A stretch of DNA of 64,000 nucleotides from Hydractinia symbiolongicarpus. Lineage: Eukaryota > Cnidaria > Hydrozoa > Anthoathecata > Hydractiniidae. Positions 24,449 through 37,695 of this stretch are shown here, piece by piece (the stretch's first letter is position 1; every line of letters starts with the position of its first letter). The notes under the pieces are model-generated. The model was given only the letters and a program-made list of their open reading frames with translations, did not search any database and was not told the DNA's origin. The translations under genes and the position numbers were made by a program. The stretch is taken from positions 24,284,001 to 24,348,000 of the forward strand of contig NC_079888.1 in NCBI RefSeq assembly GCF_029227915.1, written 5' to 3'.

Positions 24449-24751
24449 TTTCACCACTAAAACGCATAAGACTTGTAGTTTTTAAAAATGTTTTCATTTT
24501 TGATGAGACGCTGAATAAAAGAATTTTAATCGCCGGCAAACGAAAATCCGCGATTTCCCGTAAATCCCGGACTCGGCCCGTATAGTCAAAAGTATACAAA
24601 GAAAGTACCCAGGGAGTAAACTCATTTCCCGAACGATTTTTTAAATTATTTTTTCACCACTAAAACGCATGAGACTTGTAGTTGTCAAAAATGTTTTCAT
24701 TTTTGATAAGACGCTTAATGAGAGAGGTTTAATCGCCGGCAAACGAAATCC

Positions 24752-26371
24752 CGCGTTTTCCCGTAAATCCGGGGCTTGGCCCGCATAGTCGAATGTATAC
24801 AAAGAAAGTACCCAGGGAGTAAACTCATTTCCCGAACGATTTTTTAAATTTTTTTTTCACCACTAAAACGCATGAGACTTGTAGTTTTCAAAAATGTTTT
24901 CATTTTTGATGAGACGCTTAATGAAAGAGGTTTAATCGCCGGAAAACGAAAACCCGCGATTTCCCGTAAATCCCGGGCTTGGCCCGTATAGTCGAATGTA
25001 TACAAAGAAAGTACCCTGTGAGTAAAGTCATTTCCAGAACGATTTTTTAAATTATTTTTTCACCACTAAAACGCATAAGACTTGCAGTTTTTAAAAATGT
25101 TTTCATTTTTGATGAGACGCTGAATAAAAGCAGTTTAATCGCCGGCAAACGAAAATCCGCGATTTCCCGTAAATCCCGGACTCGGCCGTATAGTCAAAAG
25201 TATACAAAGAAAGTACCCAGGGAGTAAACTCAATTCCCGAACGATTTTTTAAATTATTTTTTCACCACTAAAACGCATAAGACTTGTAGTTTTTAAAAAT
25301 GTTTTCATTTTTGATGAGACGCTGAATAAAAGAAGTTTAATCGCCGGCAAACGAAAACCCGCGATTTCCCGTAAATTCCGGGCTTGGCCCCTATAGTCAA
25401 AAGTATACAAAGAAAGTACCCAGGGAGTAAACTCATTTCCCGAACGATTTTTTATATTATTTTTTTACCACTAAACGCATGAGACTTGTAGTTTTCAAAA
25501 ACATTTTCATATTTGATGGGACGCTGAATAAAAGAATTTTAATCGCCGGCAAACGAAAATCCGCGTTTTCCCGTAAATCCGGGGCTTGGCCCGCATAGTC
25601 GAATGTATACAAAGAAAGTACCCAGGGAGTAAACTCATTTCCCGAACGATTTTTTAAATTTTTTTTTCACCACTAAAACGCATGAGACTTGTAGTTTTCA
25701 AAAATGTTTTCATTTTTGATGAGACGCTTAATGAAAGAGGTTTAATCGCCGGAAAACGAAAACCCGCGATTTCCCGTAAATCCCGGGCTTGGCCCGTATA
25801 GTCGAATGTATACAAAGAAAGTACCCTGTGAGTAAAGTCATTTCCAGAACGATTTTTTAAATTATTTTTTCACCACTAAAACGCATAAGACTTGCAGTTT
25901 TTAAAAATGTTTTCATTTTTGATGAGACGCTGAATAAAAGCAGTTTAATCGCCGGCAAACGAAAATCCGCGATTTCCCGTAAATCCCGGACTCGGCCGTA
26001 TAGTCAAAAGTATACAAAGAAAGTACCCAGGGAGTAAACTCAATTCCCGAACGATTTTTTAAATTATTTTTTCACCACTAAAACGCATAAGACTTGTAGT
26101 TTTTAAAAATGTTTTCATTTTTGATGAGACGCTGAATAAAAGAAGTTTAATCGCCGGCAAACGAAAACCCGCGATTTCCCGTAAATTCCGGGCTTGGCCC
26201 CTATAGTCAAAAGTATACAAAGAAAGTACCCAGGGAGTAAACTCATTTCCCGAACGATTTTTTATATTATTTTTTTACCACTAAACGCATGAGACTTGTA
26301 GTTTTCAAAAACATTTTCATATTTGATGGGACGCTGAATAAAAGAATTTTAATCGCCGGCAAACGAAAATC
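24752..26371 (+). repeat. 4-monomer HOR (810 bp), two copies
   Basis: Copies about 24752-25561 and 25562-26371. The rare agtaaagtca is at 25021 and 25831, ccgcatagtc at 24781 and 25591, and V monomers at 25453 and 26263: all offset 810. The junction is visible at about 25555-25566, where a gaaaatccgcg start (normally followed by atttcccg) continues as ttttcccg from the other monomer type. Confidence 0.9.
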
Positions 26372-26773
26372 CGCGATTTCCCGTAAATCCCGGACTCGGC
26401 CGTATAGTCAAAAGTATACAAAGAAAGTACCCAGGGAGTAAACTCAATTCCCGAACGATTTTTTAAATTATTTTTTCACCACTAAAACGCATAAGACTTG
26501 TAGTTTTTAAAAATGTTTTGATTTTTGATGAGACGCTGAATAAAAGAAGTTTAATCGCCGGCAAACGAAAATCCGCGATTTCCCGTAAATCCCGGACTCG
26601 GCCGTATAGTCAAAAGTATACAAAGAAAGTACCCAGGGAGTAAACTCAATTCCCGAACGATTTTTTAAATTATTTTTTCACCACTAAAACGCATAAGACT
26701 TGTAGTTTTTAAAAATGTTTTGATTTTTGATGAGACGCTGAATAAAAGAAGTTTAATCGCCGGCAAACGAAAA
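26370..26773 (+). repeat. Single-monomer tandem duplication (202 bp)
   Basis: Two adjacent monomers share the rare aaatgttttg (26511 and 26713; a G in place of the C that opens the right arm of the dyad). The substitution breaks one inner pair of the dyad. Copies look identical until the GC block of the second. Confidence 0.85.
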
Positions 26774-27679
26774 CCCGCGATTTCCCGTAAATTCCGGGCT
26801 TGGCCCCTATAGTCAAAAGTATACAAAGAAAGTACCCAGGGAGTAAACTCATTTTCCGAACGATTTTTTATATTATTTTTTTACCACTAAACGCATGAGA
26901 CTTGTAGTTTTCAAAAACATTTTCATATTTGATGGGACGCTGAATAAAAGAATTTTAATCGCCGGCAAACGAAAATCCGCGATTTCCCGTAAATCCCGGA
27001 CTCGGCCCGTATAGTCAAAAGTATACAAAGAAAGTACCCAGGGAGTAAACTCATTTCCCGAACGATTTTTTAAATTATTTTTTCACCACTAAAACGCATG
27101 AGACTTGTAGTTGTCAAAAATGTTTTCATTTTTGATAAGACGCTTAATGAGAGAGGTTTAATCGCCGGCAAACGAAATCCCGCGTTTTCCCGTAAATCCG
27201 GGGCTTGGCCCGCATAGTCGAATGTATACAAAGAAAGTACCCAGGGAGTAAACTCATTTCCCGAACGATTTTTTAAATTTTTTTTTCACCACTAAAACGC
27301 ATGAGACTTGTAGTTTTCAAAAATGTTTTCATTTTTGATGAGACGCTTAATGAAAGAGGTTTAATCGCCGGAAAACGAAAACCCGCGATTTCCCGTAAAT
27401 CCCGGGCTTGGCCCGTATAGTCGAATGTATACAAAGAAAGTACCCTGTGAGTAAACTCATTTCCAGAACGATTTTTTAAATTATTTTTTCACCACTAAAA
27501 CGCATAAGACTTGCAGTTTTTAAAAATGTTTTCATTTTTGATGAGACGCTGAATAAAAGCAGTTTAATCGCCGGCAAACGAAAATCCGCGATTTCCCGTA
27601 AATCCCGGACTCGGCCGTATAGTCAAAAGTATACAAAGAAAGTACCCAGGGAGTAAACTCAATTCCCGAACGATTTTTT

Positions 27680-28240
27680 AAATTATTTTTTCACCACTAA
27701 AACGCATGAGACTTGTAGCTGTCAAAAATGTTTTCATTTTTGATGAGACTCGTAATGAAAGAGGTTTAATCGCCGGCAAACGAAATCCCGCGTTTTTCCG
27801 TAAATCCGGGGCTTGGCCCGTATAGTCGAATGTATACAAAGAAAGTACCCAGGGAGTAAACTCATTTCCCGAACGATTTTTGAAATTTTTTTTTCACCAC
27901 TAAAACGCATGAGACTTGTAGTTTTCAAAAATGTTTTCATTTTTGATGAGACGCTGAATAAAAGAAGTTTAATCGCCGGCAAACGAAATCCCAAGTTTTC
28001 CCGTAAATCCGGGGCTTGGCCCGTATAGTCGAATGTATACAAAGAAAGTACCCAGGGAGTAAACTCATTTCCCGAACGATTTTTTAAATTTTTTTTTCAC
28101 CACTAAAACGCATGAGACTTGTAGTTTTCAAAAATGTTTTCATTTTTGATGAGACGCTGAATAAAAGAAGTTTAATCGCCGGCAAACGAAAGCCCGCGAT
28201 TTCCCGTAAATCCCGGCTTGGCCGGTATAGTCAAAAGTAT
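27680..28240 (+). repeat. Satellite segment with gctgtc and ccaagttttc monomers
   Basis: The tagctgtc monomer (27.72 kb) is followed by the unusual ccaagttttc (27991) in the GC block, and then by a gaaagcccgcg unit. The ccaagttttc marker appears only once more, at 31635 (offset 3644, 18 monomers). The 26.6-27.99 kb interval also matches 38.4-39.73 kb at an offset of 11741 (58 monomers). Confidence 0.75.
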
Positions 28241-31200
28241 ACAAAGAAAGTACCCAGGGAGTAAACTCATTTCCCGAACGATTTTTTAAATTATTTTTTC
28301 ACCACTAAAACGCATGAGACTTGTAGTTGTCAAAAATGTTTTCATTTTTGATGAGACGCTTAATGAAAGAGGTTTAATCGCCGGCAAACGAAATCCGGCG
28401 TTTTCCCGTAAATCCGGGGCTTGGCCCGCATAGTCGAATGTATACAAAGAAAGTACCCAGGGAGTAAACTCATTTCCCGAACAATTTTTTAAATTTTTTT
28501 TTCACCAGTAAAACGCATGAGACTTGTAGTTTTCAAAAATGTTTTCATTTTTGATGAGACGCTTAATCAAAGAGGTTTAATCGCCGGAAAACGAAAACCC
28601 GCGATTTCCTGTAAATCCCAGGCTTGGTCCGTATAGTCGAATGTATACAAAGAAAGTACCCTGTGAGTAAACTCATTTCCAGAACGATTTTTTAAATTAT
28701 TTTTTCACCACTAAAACGCATAAGATTTGCAGGTTTTAAAAATGTTTTCATTTTTGATAAACGCTGAATAAAAGAAATTTAATCGCCGGCAAACGAAAAC
28801 CCGCGATTTCCCGTAAATCCCGGCTTGGCCCGTATTGTCAAAAGTATACAAAGAAAGTACCCAGGGAGTAAACTCATTTCCCGAACGATTTTTTAAATTA
28901 TATTTTCACCACTAAAACGCATGAGACTTGTAGTTTTCAAAAAGGTTTTCATTTTTGATGAGACGCTGAATAAAAGAAGTTTAATCGCCGGAAAACGAAA
29001 ACCCGCGATTTCCCGTAAATCCCGGGCTTGGCACGTATAGTCGAATGTATACAAAGAAAGTACCCTGTGAGTAAACCCATTTCCAGAACGATTTTTTAAA
29101 TTATTTTTTCACCACTAAAGCCCATGAGACTTGTAGTTTTTAAAAATGTTTTCATTTTTGATGAGACGCTGAATAAAAGCAGTTTAATCGCCGGCAAACG
29201 AAAATCCGCGATTTCCCGTAAATCCCGTACTCGGCCGTATAGTCAAAAGTATACAAAGGAAGTACCCAGGGAGTAAACTCAATTCCCGAACGATTTTTTA
29301 AATTATTTTTTCACCACTAAAACGCATGAGACTTGTAGTTTTCAAAAATGTTTTCATTTTTGATGAGACTCTTAATGAAAGAGGTTTAATCGCCGGCAAA
29401 CGAAATCCCGCGTTTTCCCGTAAATCCGGGGCTTGGCCCGTATAGTCGAATGTATACAAAGAAAGTACCCAGGGAGTAAACTCATTTCCCGAACGATTTT
29501 TTAAATTATTTTTTCACCACTAAAACGCATGAGACTTGTAGTTGTCAAAAATGTTTTCATTTTTGATGAGACGCTTAATGAAAGAGGTTTAATCGCCGGC
29601 AAACGAAATCCGGCGTTTTCCCGTAAATCCGGGGCTTGGCCCGCATAGTCGAATGTATACAAAGAAAGTACCCAGGGAGTAAACTCATTTCCCGAACAAT
29701 TTTTTAAATATTTTTTTCACCAGTAAAACGCATGAGACTTGTAGTTTTCAAAAATGTTTTCATTTTTGATGAGACGCTTAATCAAAGAGGTTTAATCGCC
29801 GGAAAACGAAAACCCGCGATTTTCTGTAAATCCCGGGCTTGGTCCGTATAGTCGAATGTATACAAAGAAAGTACCCTGTGAGTAAACTCATTTCCAGAAC
29901 GATTTTTTAAATTATTTTTTCACCACTAAAACGCATAAGATTTGTAGGTTTTAAAAATGTTTTCATTTTTGATAAGCGCTGAATAAAAGAAATTTAATCG
30001 CCGGCAAACGAAAACCCGCGATTTCCCGTAAATCCCGGCTTGGCCCGTATAGTCAAAAGTATACAAAGAAAGTACCCATGGAGTAAACTCATTTCCCGAA
30101 CGATTTTTTAAATTATATTTTCACCACTAAAACGCATGAGACTTGTAGTTTTCAAAAATGTTTTCATTTTTGATGAGACGCTGAATAAAAGAAGTTTAAT
30201 CGCCGGCAAACGAAAACCCGCGATTTCCCGTAAATCCCGGGCTTGGCACGTATAGTCGAATGTATACAAAGAAAGTACCCTGTGAGTAAACCCATTTCCA
30301 GAACGATTTTTTAAATTATTTTTTCACCACTAAAGCCCATGAGACTTGTAGTTTTTAAAAATGTTTTCATTTTTGATGAGACGCTGAATAAAAGAAGTTT
30401 AATCGCCGGCAAACGAAAACCCGCGATTTCCTGTAGATCCCGGCTTGGCCCGTATAGTCAAAAGTATACAAAGAAAGTACCCAGGGAGTAAACTCATTTC
30501 GCGAACGATTTTTTAAATTATTTTTTCACCACAAAAACGCATGAGACTTGTAGTTTTCAAAAATGTTTTCATTTTTGATGAGACGCTGAATAAAAGCAGT
30601 TTAATCGCCGGCAAACGAAAACCTGCGATTTCCCTAAATCCCGGATTCGGCCCGTATAGTCAAAAGTATACAAAGAAAGTACCCAGGAAGTAAACTCATT
30701 TCCAGATCGATTTTTTAATTTTATTTTTCACCACTAAAACGCATGAGACTTGTAGTTTTCAAAAATGTTTTCATTTTTGATGAGACGCTGAATAAAAGAA
30801 GTTTAATCGCCGGCAAACGAAAACCCGCGATTTCCCGTAAATCCCGGCTTGGCCCGTATTGTCAAAAGTATACAAAGAAAGTACCCAGGGAGTAAACTCA
30901 TTTCCCGAACGATTTTTTAAATTATATTTTCACCACTAAAACGCATGAGACTTGTAGTTTTCAAAAAGGTTTTCATTTTTGATGAGACGCTGAATAAAAG
31001 AAGTTTAATCGCCGGAAAACGAAAACCCGCGATTTCCCGTAAATCCCGGGCTTGGCACGTATAGTCGAATGTATACAAAGAAAGTACCCTGTGAGTAAAC
31101 CCATTTCCAGAACGATTTTTTAAATTATTTTTTCACCACTAAAGCCCATGAGACTTGTAGTTTTTAAAAATGTTTTCATTTTTGATGAGACGCTGAATAA

Positions 31201-33205
31201 AAGCAGTTTAATCGCCGGCAAACGAAAATCCGCGATTTCCCGTAAATCCCGTACTCGGCCGTATAGTCAAAAGTATACAAAGGAAGTACCCAGGGAGTAA
31301 ACTCAATTCCCGAACGATTTTTTAAATTATTTTTTCACCACTAAAACGCATGAGACTTGTAGTTTTCAAAAATGTTTTCATTTTTGATGAGACTCTTAAT
31401 GAAAGAGGTTTAATCGCCGGCAAACGAAATCCCGCGTTTTCCCGTAAATCCGGGGCTTGGCCCGTATAGTCGAATGTATACAAAGAAAGTACCCAGGGAG
31501 TAAACTCATTTCCCGAACGATTTTTTAAATTTTTTTTTCACCACTAAAACGCATGAGACTTGTAGTTTTCAAAAATGATTTCATTTTTGATGAGACGCTG
31601 AATAAAAGAAGTTTAATCGCCGGCAAACGAAATCCCAAGTTTTCCCGTAAATCCGGGGCTCGGCCCATATAGTCGAATGTATACAAAGAAAGTACCCAGG
31701 GAGTAAACTCATTTCCCGAACGATTTTTTAAATTTTTTTTTCACCACTAAAACGCATGAGACTTGTAGTTTTCAAAAATGTTTTCATTTTTGATGAGACG
31801 CTGAATAAAAGAAGTTTAATCGCCGGCAAACGAAAACCCGCGATTTCCCGTAAATCCCGGCTTGGCCGGTATAGTCAAAAGTATACAAAGAAAGTACCCA
31901 GGGAGTAAATTCATTTCCCGAACGATTTTTTAAATTATTTTTTCACCACTAAAACGCATGAGACTTGTAGTTGTCAAAAATGTTTTCATTTTTGATGAGA
32001 CGCTTAATGAAAGAGGTTTAATCGCCGGCAAACGAAATCCGGCGTTTTCCCGTAAATCCGGGGCTTGGCCCGCATAGTCGAATGTATACAAAGAAAGTAC
32101 CCAGGGAGTAAACTCATTTCCCGAACAATTTTTTAAATATTTTTTTCACCAGTAAAACGCATGAGACTTGTAGTTTTCAAAAATGTTTTCATTTTTGATG
32201 AGACGCTTAATCAAAGAGGTTTAATCGCCGGAAAACGAAAACCCGCGATTTTCTGTAAATCCCGGGCTTGGTCCGTATAGTCGAATGTATACAAAGAAAG
32301 TACCCTGTGAGTAAACTCATTTCCAGAACGATTTTTTAAATTATTTTTTCACCACTAAAACGCATAAGATTTGTAGGTTTTAAAAATGTTTTCATTTTTG
32401 ATAAGCGCTGAATAAAAGAAATTTAATCGCCGGCAAACGAAAACCCGCGATTTCCCGTAAATCCCGGCTTGGCCCGTATAGTCAAAAGTATACAAAGAAA
32501 GTACCCATGGAGTAAACTCATTTCCCGAACGATTTTTTAAATTATATTTTCACCACTAAAACGCATGAGACTTGTAGTTTTCAAAAATGTTTTCATTTTT
32601 GATGAGACGCTGAATAAAAGAAGTTTAATCGCCGGCAAACGAAAACCCGCGATTTCCCGTAAATCCCGGGCTTGGCACGTATAGTCGAATGTATACAAAG
32701 AAAGTACCCTGTGAGTAAACCCATTTCCAGAACGATTTTTTAAATTATTTTTTCACCACTAAAGCCCATGAGACTTGTAGTTTTTAAAAATGTTTTCATT
32801 TTTGATGAGACGCTGAATAAAAGAAGTTTAATCGCCGGCAAACGAAAACCCGCGATTTCCTGTAGATCCCGGCTTGGCCCGTATAGTCAAAAGTATACAA
32901 AGAAAGTACCCAGGGAGTAAACTCATTTCGCGAACGATTTTTTAAATTATTTTTTCACCACAAAAACGCATGAGACTTGTAGTTTTCAAAAATGTTTTCA
33001 TTTTTGATGAGACGCTGAATAAAAGCAGTTTAATCGCCGGCAAACGAAAACCTGCGATTTCCCTAAATCCCGGATTCGGCCCGTATAGTCAAAAGTATAC
33101 AAAGAAAGTACCCAGGAAGTAAACTCATTTCCAGATCGATTTTTTAATTTTATTTTTCACCACTAAAACGCATGAGACTTGTAGTTTTCAAAAATGTTTT
33201 CATTT
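27856..33205 (+). repeat. Nested 10/12/18-monomer complex
   Basis: The second half is a patchwork of the first. Bases 30777-31500 match 28753-29476 (offset 2024; cgtattgtca at 28831/30855, aatcccgtac at 29221/31245). Bases 31500-31904 match 27856-28260 (offset 3644). Bases 31904-33205 match 29475-30776 (offset 2429; acccatggag near 30074/32503, ctgtagatcc near 30431/32860, and a TTTTATTTTTC T-run variant near 30720/33149). Copies at offset 2429 look nearly identical. The order of donors shows at least two nested exchanges. Confidence 0.8.
28240..30390 (+). repeat. 6-monomer repeat (1215 bp), 28240-29175 and 29455-30390
   Basis: Shared markers 1215 bp apart: cccgaacaatt (28476/29691), the shortened gataaacgctg or gataagcgctg (28756/29971), and aagcccatgag (29.13/30.34 kb). 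Copies differ at several sites (cccaggcttgg versus cccgggcttgg, aaaaaggtttt versus aaaaatgtttt), so this is older than the repeats nested around it. Confidence 0.8.
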
Positions 33206-33224
33206 TTGATGAGACTCTTAATAA

Positions 33225-34842
33225 AAGAAGTTTAATCGCCGGCAAACGAAAACCCGCGATTTCCCGTAAATCCCGGCTTGGCCCGTATAGTCAAAAGTAT
33301 ACAAAGAAAGTACCCAGGAAGTAAACTCATTTCCCGAACGATTTTTTAAATTATTTTTTCACCACTAAAACGCATGAGACTTGTAGTTTGTAAAAATGTT
33401 TTCATTTTTGATGAGACGCTGAATAAAAGCAGTTTAATCGCCGGCAAACGAAAATCCGCGATTTCCCGTAAATCCCGGACTCGGCCCGTATAGTCAAAAG
33501 TATACAAAGAAAGTACCCAGGGAGTAAACTCATTTCCCGAACGATTTTTTAAATTATTTTTTCACCACTAAAACGCATGAGACTTGTAGTTGTCAAAAAT
33601 GTTTTCATTTTTAATGAGACGCTTAATAAAAGAGGTTTAATCGCCGGAAAACGAAAACCCGCGATTTCCCGTAAATCCCGGCTTGGCCCGTATAGTCAAA
33701 AGTATACAAAGAAAGTACCCAGGAAGTAAATTCATTTCGCGAACGATTTTTTAAATTATTTTTTCACCACTAAAACGCATGAGACTTGTAGTTTTCAAAA
33801 ATGTTTTCATTTTTGATGAGACGCTGAATAAAAGCAGTTTAATCGCCGGCAAACGAAATTCTGCGATTTCCCTAAATCCCGGACTCGGCCCGTATAGTCA
33901 AAAGTATACAAAGAAAGTACCCAGGGAGTAAACTCATTTCCAGATCGATTTTTTAAATTATTTTTTCACCACTAAAACGCATGAGACTTGTAGTTTTCAA
34001 AAATGTTTTCATTTTTGATGAGACGCTTAAAAAAAGAAGTTTAATCGCCGGCAAACGAAAACCGGCGATTTCCCGTAAATCCCGGCTTGGCCCGTATAGT
34101 CAAAAGTATACAAAGAAAGTACCCAGGAAGTAAACTCATTTCCGGAACGATTTTTTAAATTATTTTTTCACCACTAAAACGCATGAGACTTGTAGTTTGT
34201 AAAAATGTTTTCATTTTTGATGAGACGCTGAATAAAAGCAGTTTAATCGCCGGCAAACGAAAATCCGCGATTTCCCGTAAATCCCGGACTCGGCCCGTAT
34301 AGTCAAAAGTATACAAAGAAAGTACCCAGGGAGTAAACTCATTTCCCCAACGATTTTTTAAATTATTTTTTCACCACTAAAACGCATGAGACTTGTAGTT
34401 GTCAAAAATGTTTTCATTTTTAATGAGACGCTTAATAAAAGAGGTTTAATCGCCGGAAAACGAAAACCCGCGATTTCCGGTAAATCCCGGCTTGGCCCGT
34501 ATAGTCAAAAGTATACAAAGAAAGTACCCAGGGAGTAAACTCATTTCGCGAACGATTTTTTAAATTATTTTTTCACCACTAAAACGCATGAGACTTGTAG
34601 TTTTCAAAAATGTTTTCATTTTTGATGAGACGCTGAATAAAAGCAGTTTAATCGCCGGCAAACGAAATTCTGCGATTTCCCTAAATCCCGGACTCGGCCC
34701 GTATAGTCAAAAGTATACAAAGAAAGTACCCAGGGAGTAAACTCATTTCCAGATCGATTTTTTAAATTATTTTTTCACCACTAAAACGCATGAGACTTGT
34801 AGTTTTCAAAAATGTTTTCATTTTTGACGAGACGCTTAAAAA
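33225..34842 (+). repeat. 4-monomer HOR (809 bp), two copies
   Basis: About 33225-34033 and 34034-34842. Shared rare markers: ttgtagtttg (33381/34190), aaacgaaatt with ctgcg (33851/34660) and gcttaaaaaaagaag (34025/34834). Small differences (aaccggcg, tccggaacg, tttgacgag) show some time has passed since duplication. Confidence 0.88.
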
Positions 34843-36480
34843 AAGAAGTTTAATCGCCGGCAAACGAAAACCCGCGATTTCCCGTAAATCCCGGCTTGGC
34901 CCGTATAGTCAAAAGTATACAAAGAAAGTACCCAGGGAGTAAACTCATTTCCCGAACGATTTTTTAAATTATTTTTTCACCACTAAAACGCATGAGACTT
35001 GTAGTTTTCAAAAATGTTTTCATTTTTGATGAGACGCTGAATAAAAGCAGTTTAATCGCCGGCAAACGAAAATCCGCGATTTCCCGTAAATCCCGGACTC
35101 GGCCCGTATAGTCAAAAGTATACAAAGAAAGTACCCGGGGAGTAAACTCATTTCCCGAACGATTTTTTAAATTATTTTTTCACCACTAAAACGCATAAGA
35201 CTTGTAGGTTTTAAAAATGTTTTCATTTTTGATGAGACGCTGAATAAAAGAAGTTTAATCGCCGGCAAACGAAAACCCGCGATTTCCCGTAAATCCTGGC
35301 TTGGCCCGTATAGTCAAAAGTATACAAAGAAAGTACCCAGGGAGTAAACTCAATTCCCGAACGATTTTTTAAATTATTTTTTCACCACTAAAACGCATGA
35401 GACTTGTAGTTTTCAAAAATTTTTTCATTTTTGATGAGACGCTGAATAAAAGAAGTTTAAAAGCCGGCAAACGAAAACCCGGAATTTCCCGTAAATCCCG
35501 GGCTTGGCACGTATAGTCGAATGTATACAAAGAAAGTACCCAGGGAGTAAACTCATTTCCCGAACGATTTTTTTAATTATTTTTCACCACTAAAACGCAT
35601 GAGACTTGTAGTTTTCAAGAATGTTTTCATTATTGATGAGACGCTGAATAAAAGCAGTTTAATCGCCGGCAAACGAAAACCCGCGATTTCCCGTAAATCC
35701 CGAGCTTGGCACATATAGTCGAATGTATACAAAGAAAGTACCCTGTGAGTAAACTCATTTCCAGAACGATTTTTTAAATTATTTTTTCACCACTAAAACG
35801 CATAAGACTTGTAGTTTTTAAAAATGTTTTCATTTTTGATGAGACGCTGAATAAAAAAGGTTTAATCGCCGGCAAACGAAAACCCGCGACTTCCCGTAAA
35901 TCCCGGCTTGGCCCGTATAGTCAAAAGTATACAAAGAAAGTACCCAGGAAGTAAACTTATTTCCCGAACGATTTTTTAAATTATTTTTTCACCACTAAAA
36001 CGCATGAGACTTGTAGTTTTCAAAAATGTTTTCATTTTTGATGAGACGCTGAATAAAAGCAGTTTAATCGCCGGCAAACGAAAACCTGCGATTTCCCTAA
36101 ATCCCGGACTCGGCCCGTACAGTCAAAAGTATACAAAGAAAGTACCCAGGGAGTAAACTCATTTCCAGATCGATTTTTTAAATTATTTTTTCACCACTAA
36201 AACGCATGAGACTTGTAGTTTTCAAAAATGTTTTCATTTTTGATGAGACGCTTAATAAAAGAAGTTTAATCGCCGGCAAACGAAAACCCGCGATTTCCCG
36301 TAAATCCCGGCTTGGCCCGTATAGTCAAAAGTATACAAAGAAAGTACCCAGGGCGTAAACTCATTTCCCGAACGATTTTTTAAATTATTTTTTCACCACT
36401 AAAACGCATGAGACTTGTAGTTTTTAAAAATGTTTTCATTTTTGATGAGACGCTGAATAAAAGCAGTTTAATTGCCGGCA
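34842..36480 (+). repeat. Satellite stretch, first copy of an 11-monomer repeat
   Basis: About 35390-36150 recurs at 37618-38378 (offset 2228) with the rare gttttcaaga/cattattgatg variant (35611 and 37839). The monomer near 35455-35485 is unusual (tttaaaagccgg, aacccggaatttccc). The marker acccggggag is at 35133 and again at 36549 and 37157. Confidence 0.75.
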
Positions 36481-37695
36481 AACGAAAATCCGCGATTTCC
36501 CGTAAATCCCGGACTCGGCCCGTATAGTCAAAAGTATACAAAGAAAGTACCCGGGGAGTAAACTCATTTCCCGAACGATTTTTTAAATTATTTTTTCACC
36601 ACTAAAACGCATGAGACTTGTAGTTGTCAAAAATGTTTTCATTTTTGATGAGACGCTTAATGAAAGAGGTTTAATCGCCGGAAAACGAAAACCCGCGATT
36701 TCCCGTAAATCCCGGGCTTGGCCCGTATAGTCGAATGTATACAAAGAAAGTACCCTGTGAGTAAACTCATTTCCAGAACGATTTTTTAAATTAATTTTTC
36801 ACCACTAAAACGCATAAGACTTGTAGGTTTTAAAAATGTTTTTATTTTTGATGAGACGCTGAATAAAAGAAGTTTAATCGCCGGCAAACGAAAACCCGCG
36901 ATTTCCCGTAAATCCCGGCTTGGCCCGTATAGTCAAAAGTATACAAAGAAAGTACCCAGGAAGTAAACTCAATTCCCGAACGATTTTTTAAATTTTTTTT
37001 TCACCACTAAAACGCATGAGACTTGTAGTTTTCAAAAATGTTTTCATTTTTGATGAGACGCTGAATAAAAGCAGTTTAATCGCCGGCAAACGAAAATCCG
37101 CGATTTCCCGTAAATCCCGGACTCGGCCCGTATAGTCAAAAGTATACAAAGAAAGTACCCGGGGAGTAAACTCATTTCCCGAACGATTTTTTAAATTATT
37201 TTTTCACCACTAAAACGCATGAGACTTGTAGTTGTCAAAAATGTTTTCATTTTTGATGAGACGCTTAATGAAAGAGGTTTAATCGCCGGAAAACGAAAAC
37301 CCGCGATTTCCCGTAAATCCCGGGCTTGGCCCGTATAGTCGAATGTATACAAAGAAAGTACCCTGTGAGTAAACTCATTTCCAGAACGATTTTTTAAATT
37401 ATTTTTTCACCACTAAAACGCATAAGACTTGTAGGTTTTAAAAATGTTTTCATTTTTGATGAGACGCTGAATAAAAGAAGTTTAATCGCCGGCAAACGAA
37501 AACCCGCGATTTCCCGTAAATCCCGGCTTGGCCCGTATAGTCAAAAGTATACAAAGAAAGTACCCAGGAAGTAAACTCAATTCCCGAACGATTTTTTAAA
37601 TTATTTTTTCACCACTAAAACGCATGAGACTTGTAGTTTTCAAAAATGTTTTCATTTTTGATGAGACGCTGAATAAAAGAAGTTTAATCGCCGGC
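36480..37695 (+). repeat. 3-monomer HOR (608 bp), two copies
   Basis: About 36480-37087 and 37088-37695. Markers are ccggggagta at 36551 and 37159, and a gttgtc monomer followed by a ggttttaaaaatg monomer in both. Copies differ in a few T-run and dyad bases (ttaatttttc versus ttattttttc; ttttta versus ttttca). Confidence 0.82.

Larger units (their letters stand above)
24530..27680 (+). repeat. 12-monomer offset repeat (2429 bp), 24.53-25.25 and 26.96-27.68 kb
   Basis: The gttgtc/gataagacgc monomer at 24681 recurs at 27110 with the same following monomers. The intervening block contains the 4-monomer and 1-monomer duplications listed separately, so this outer repeat is partly generated by them. 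Confidence 0.7.
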
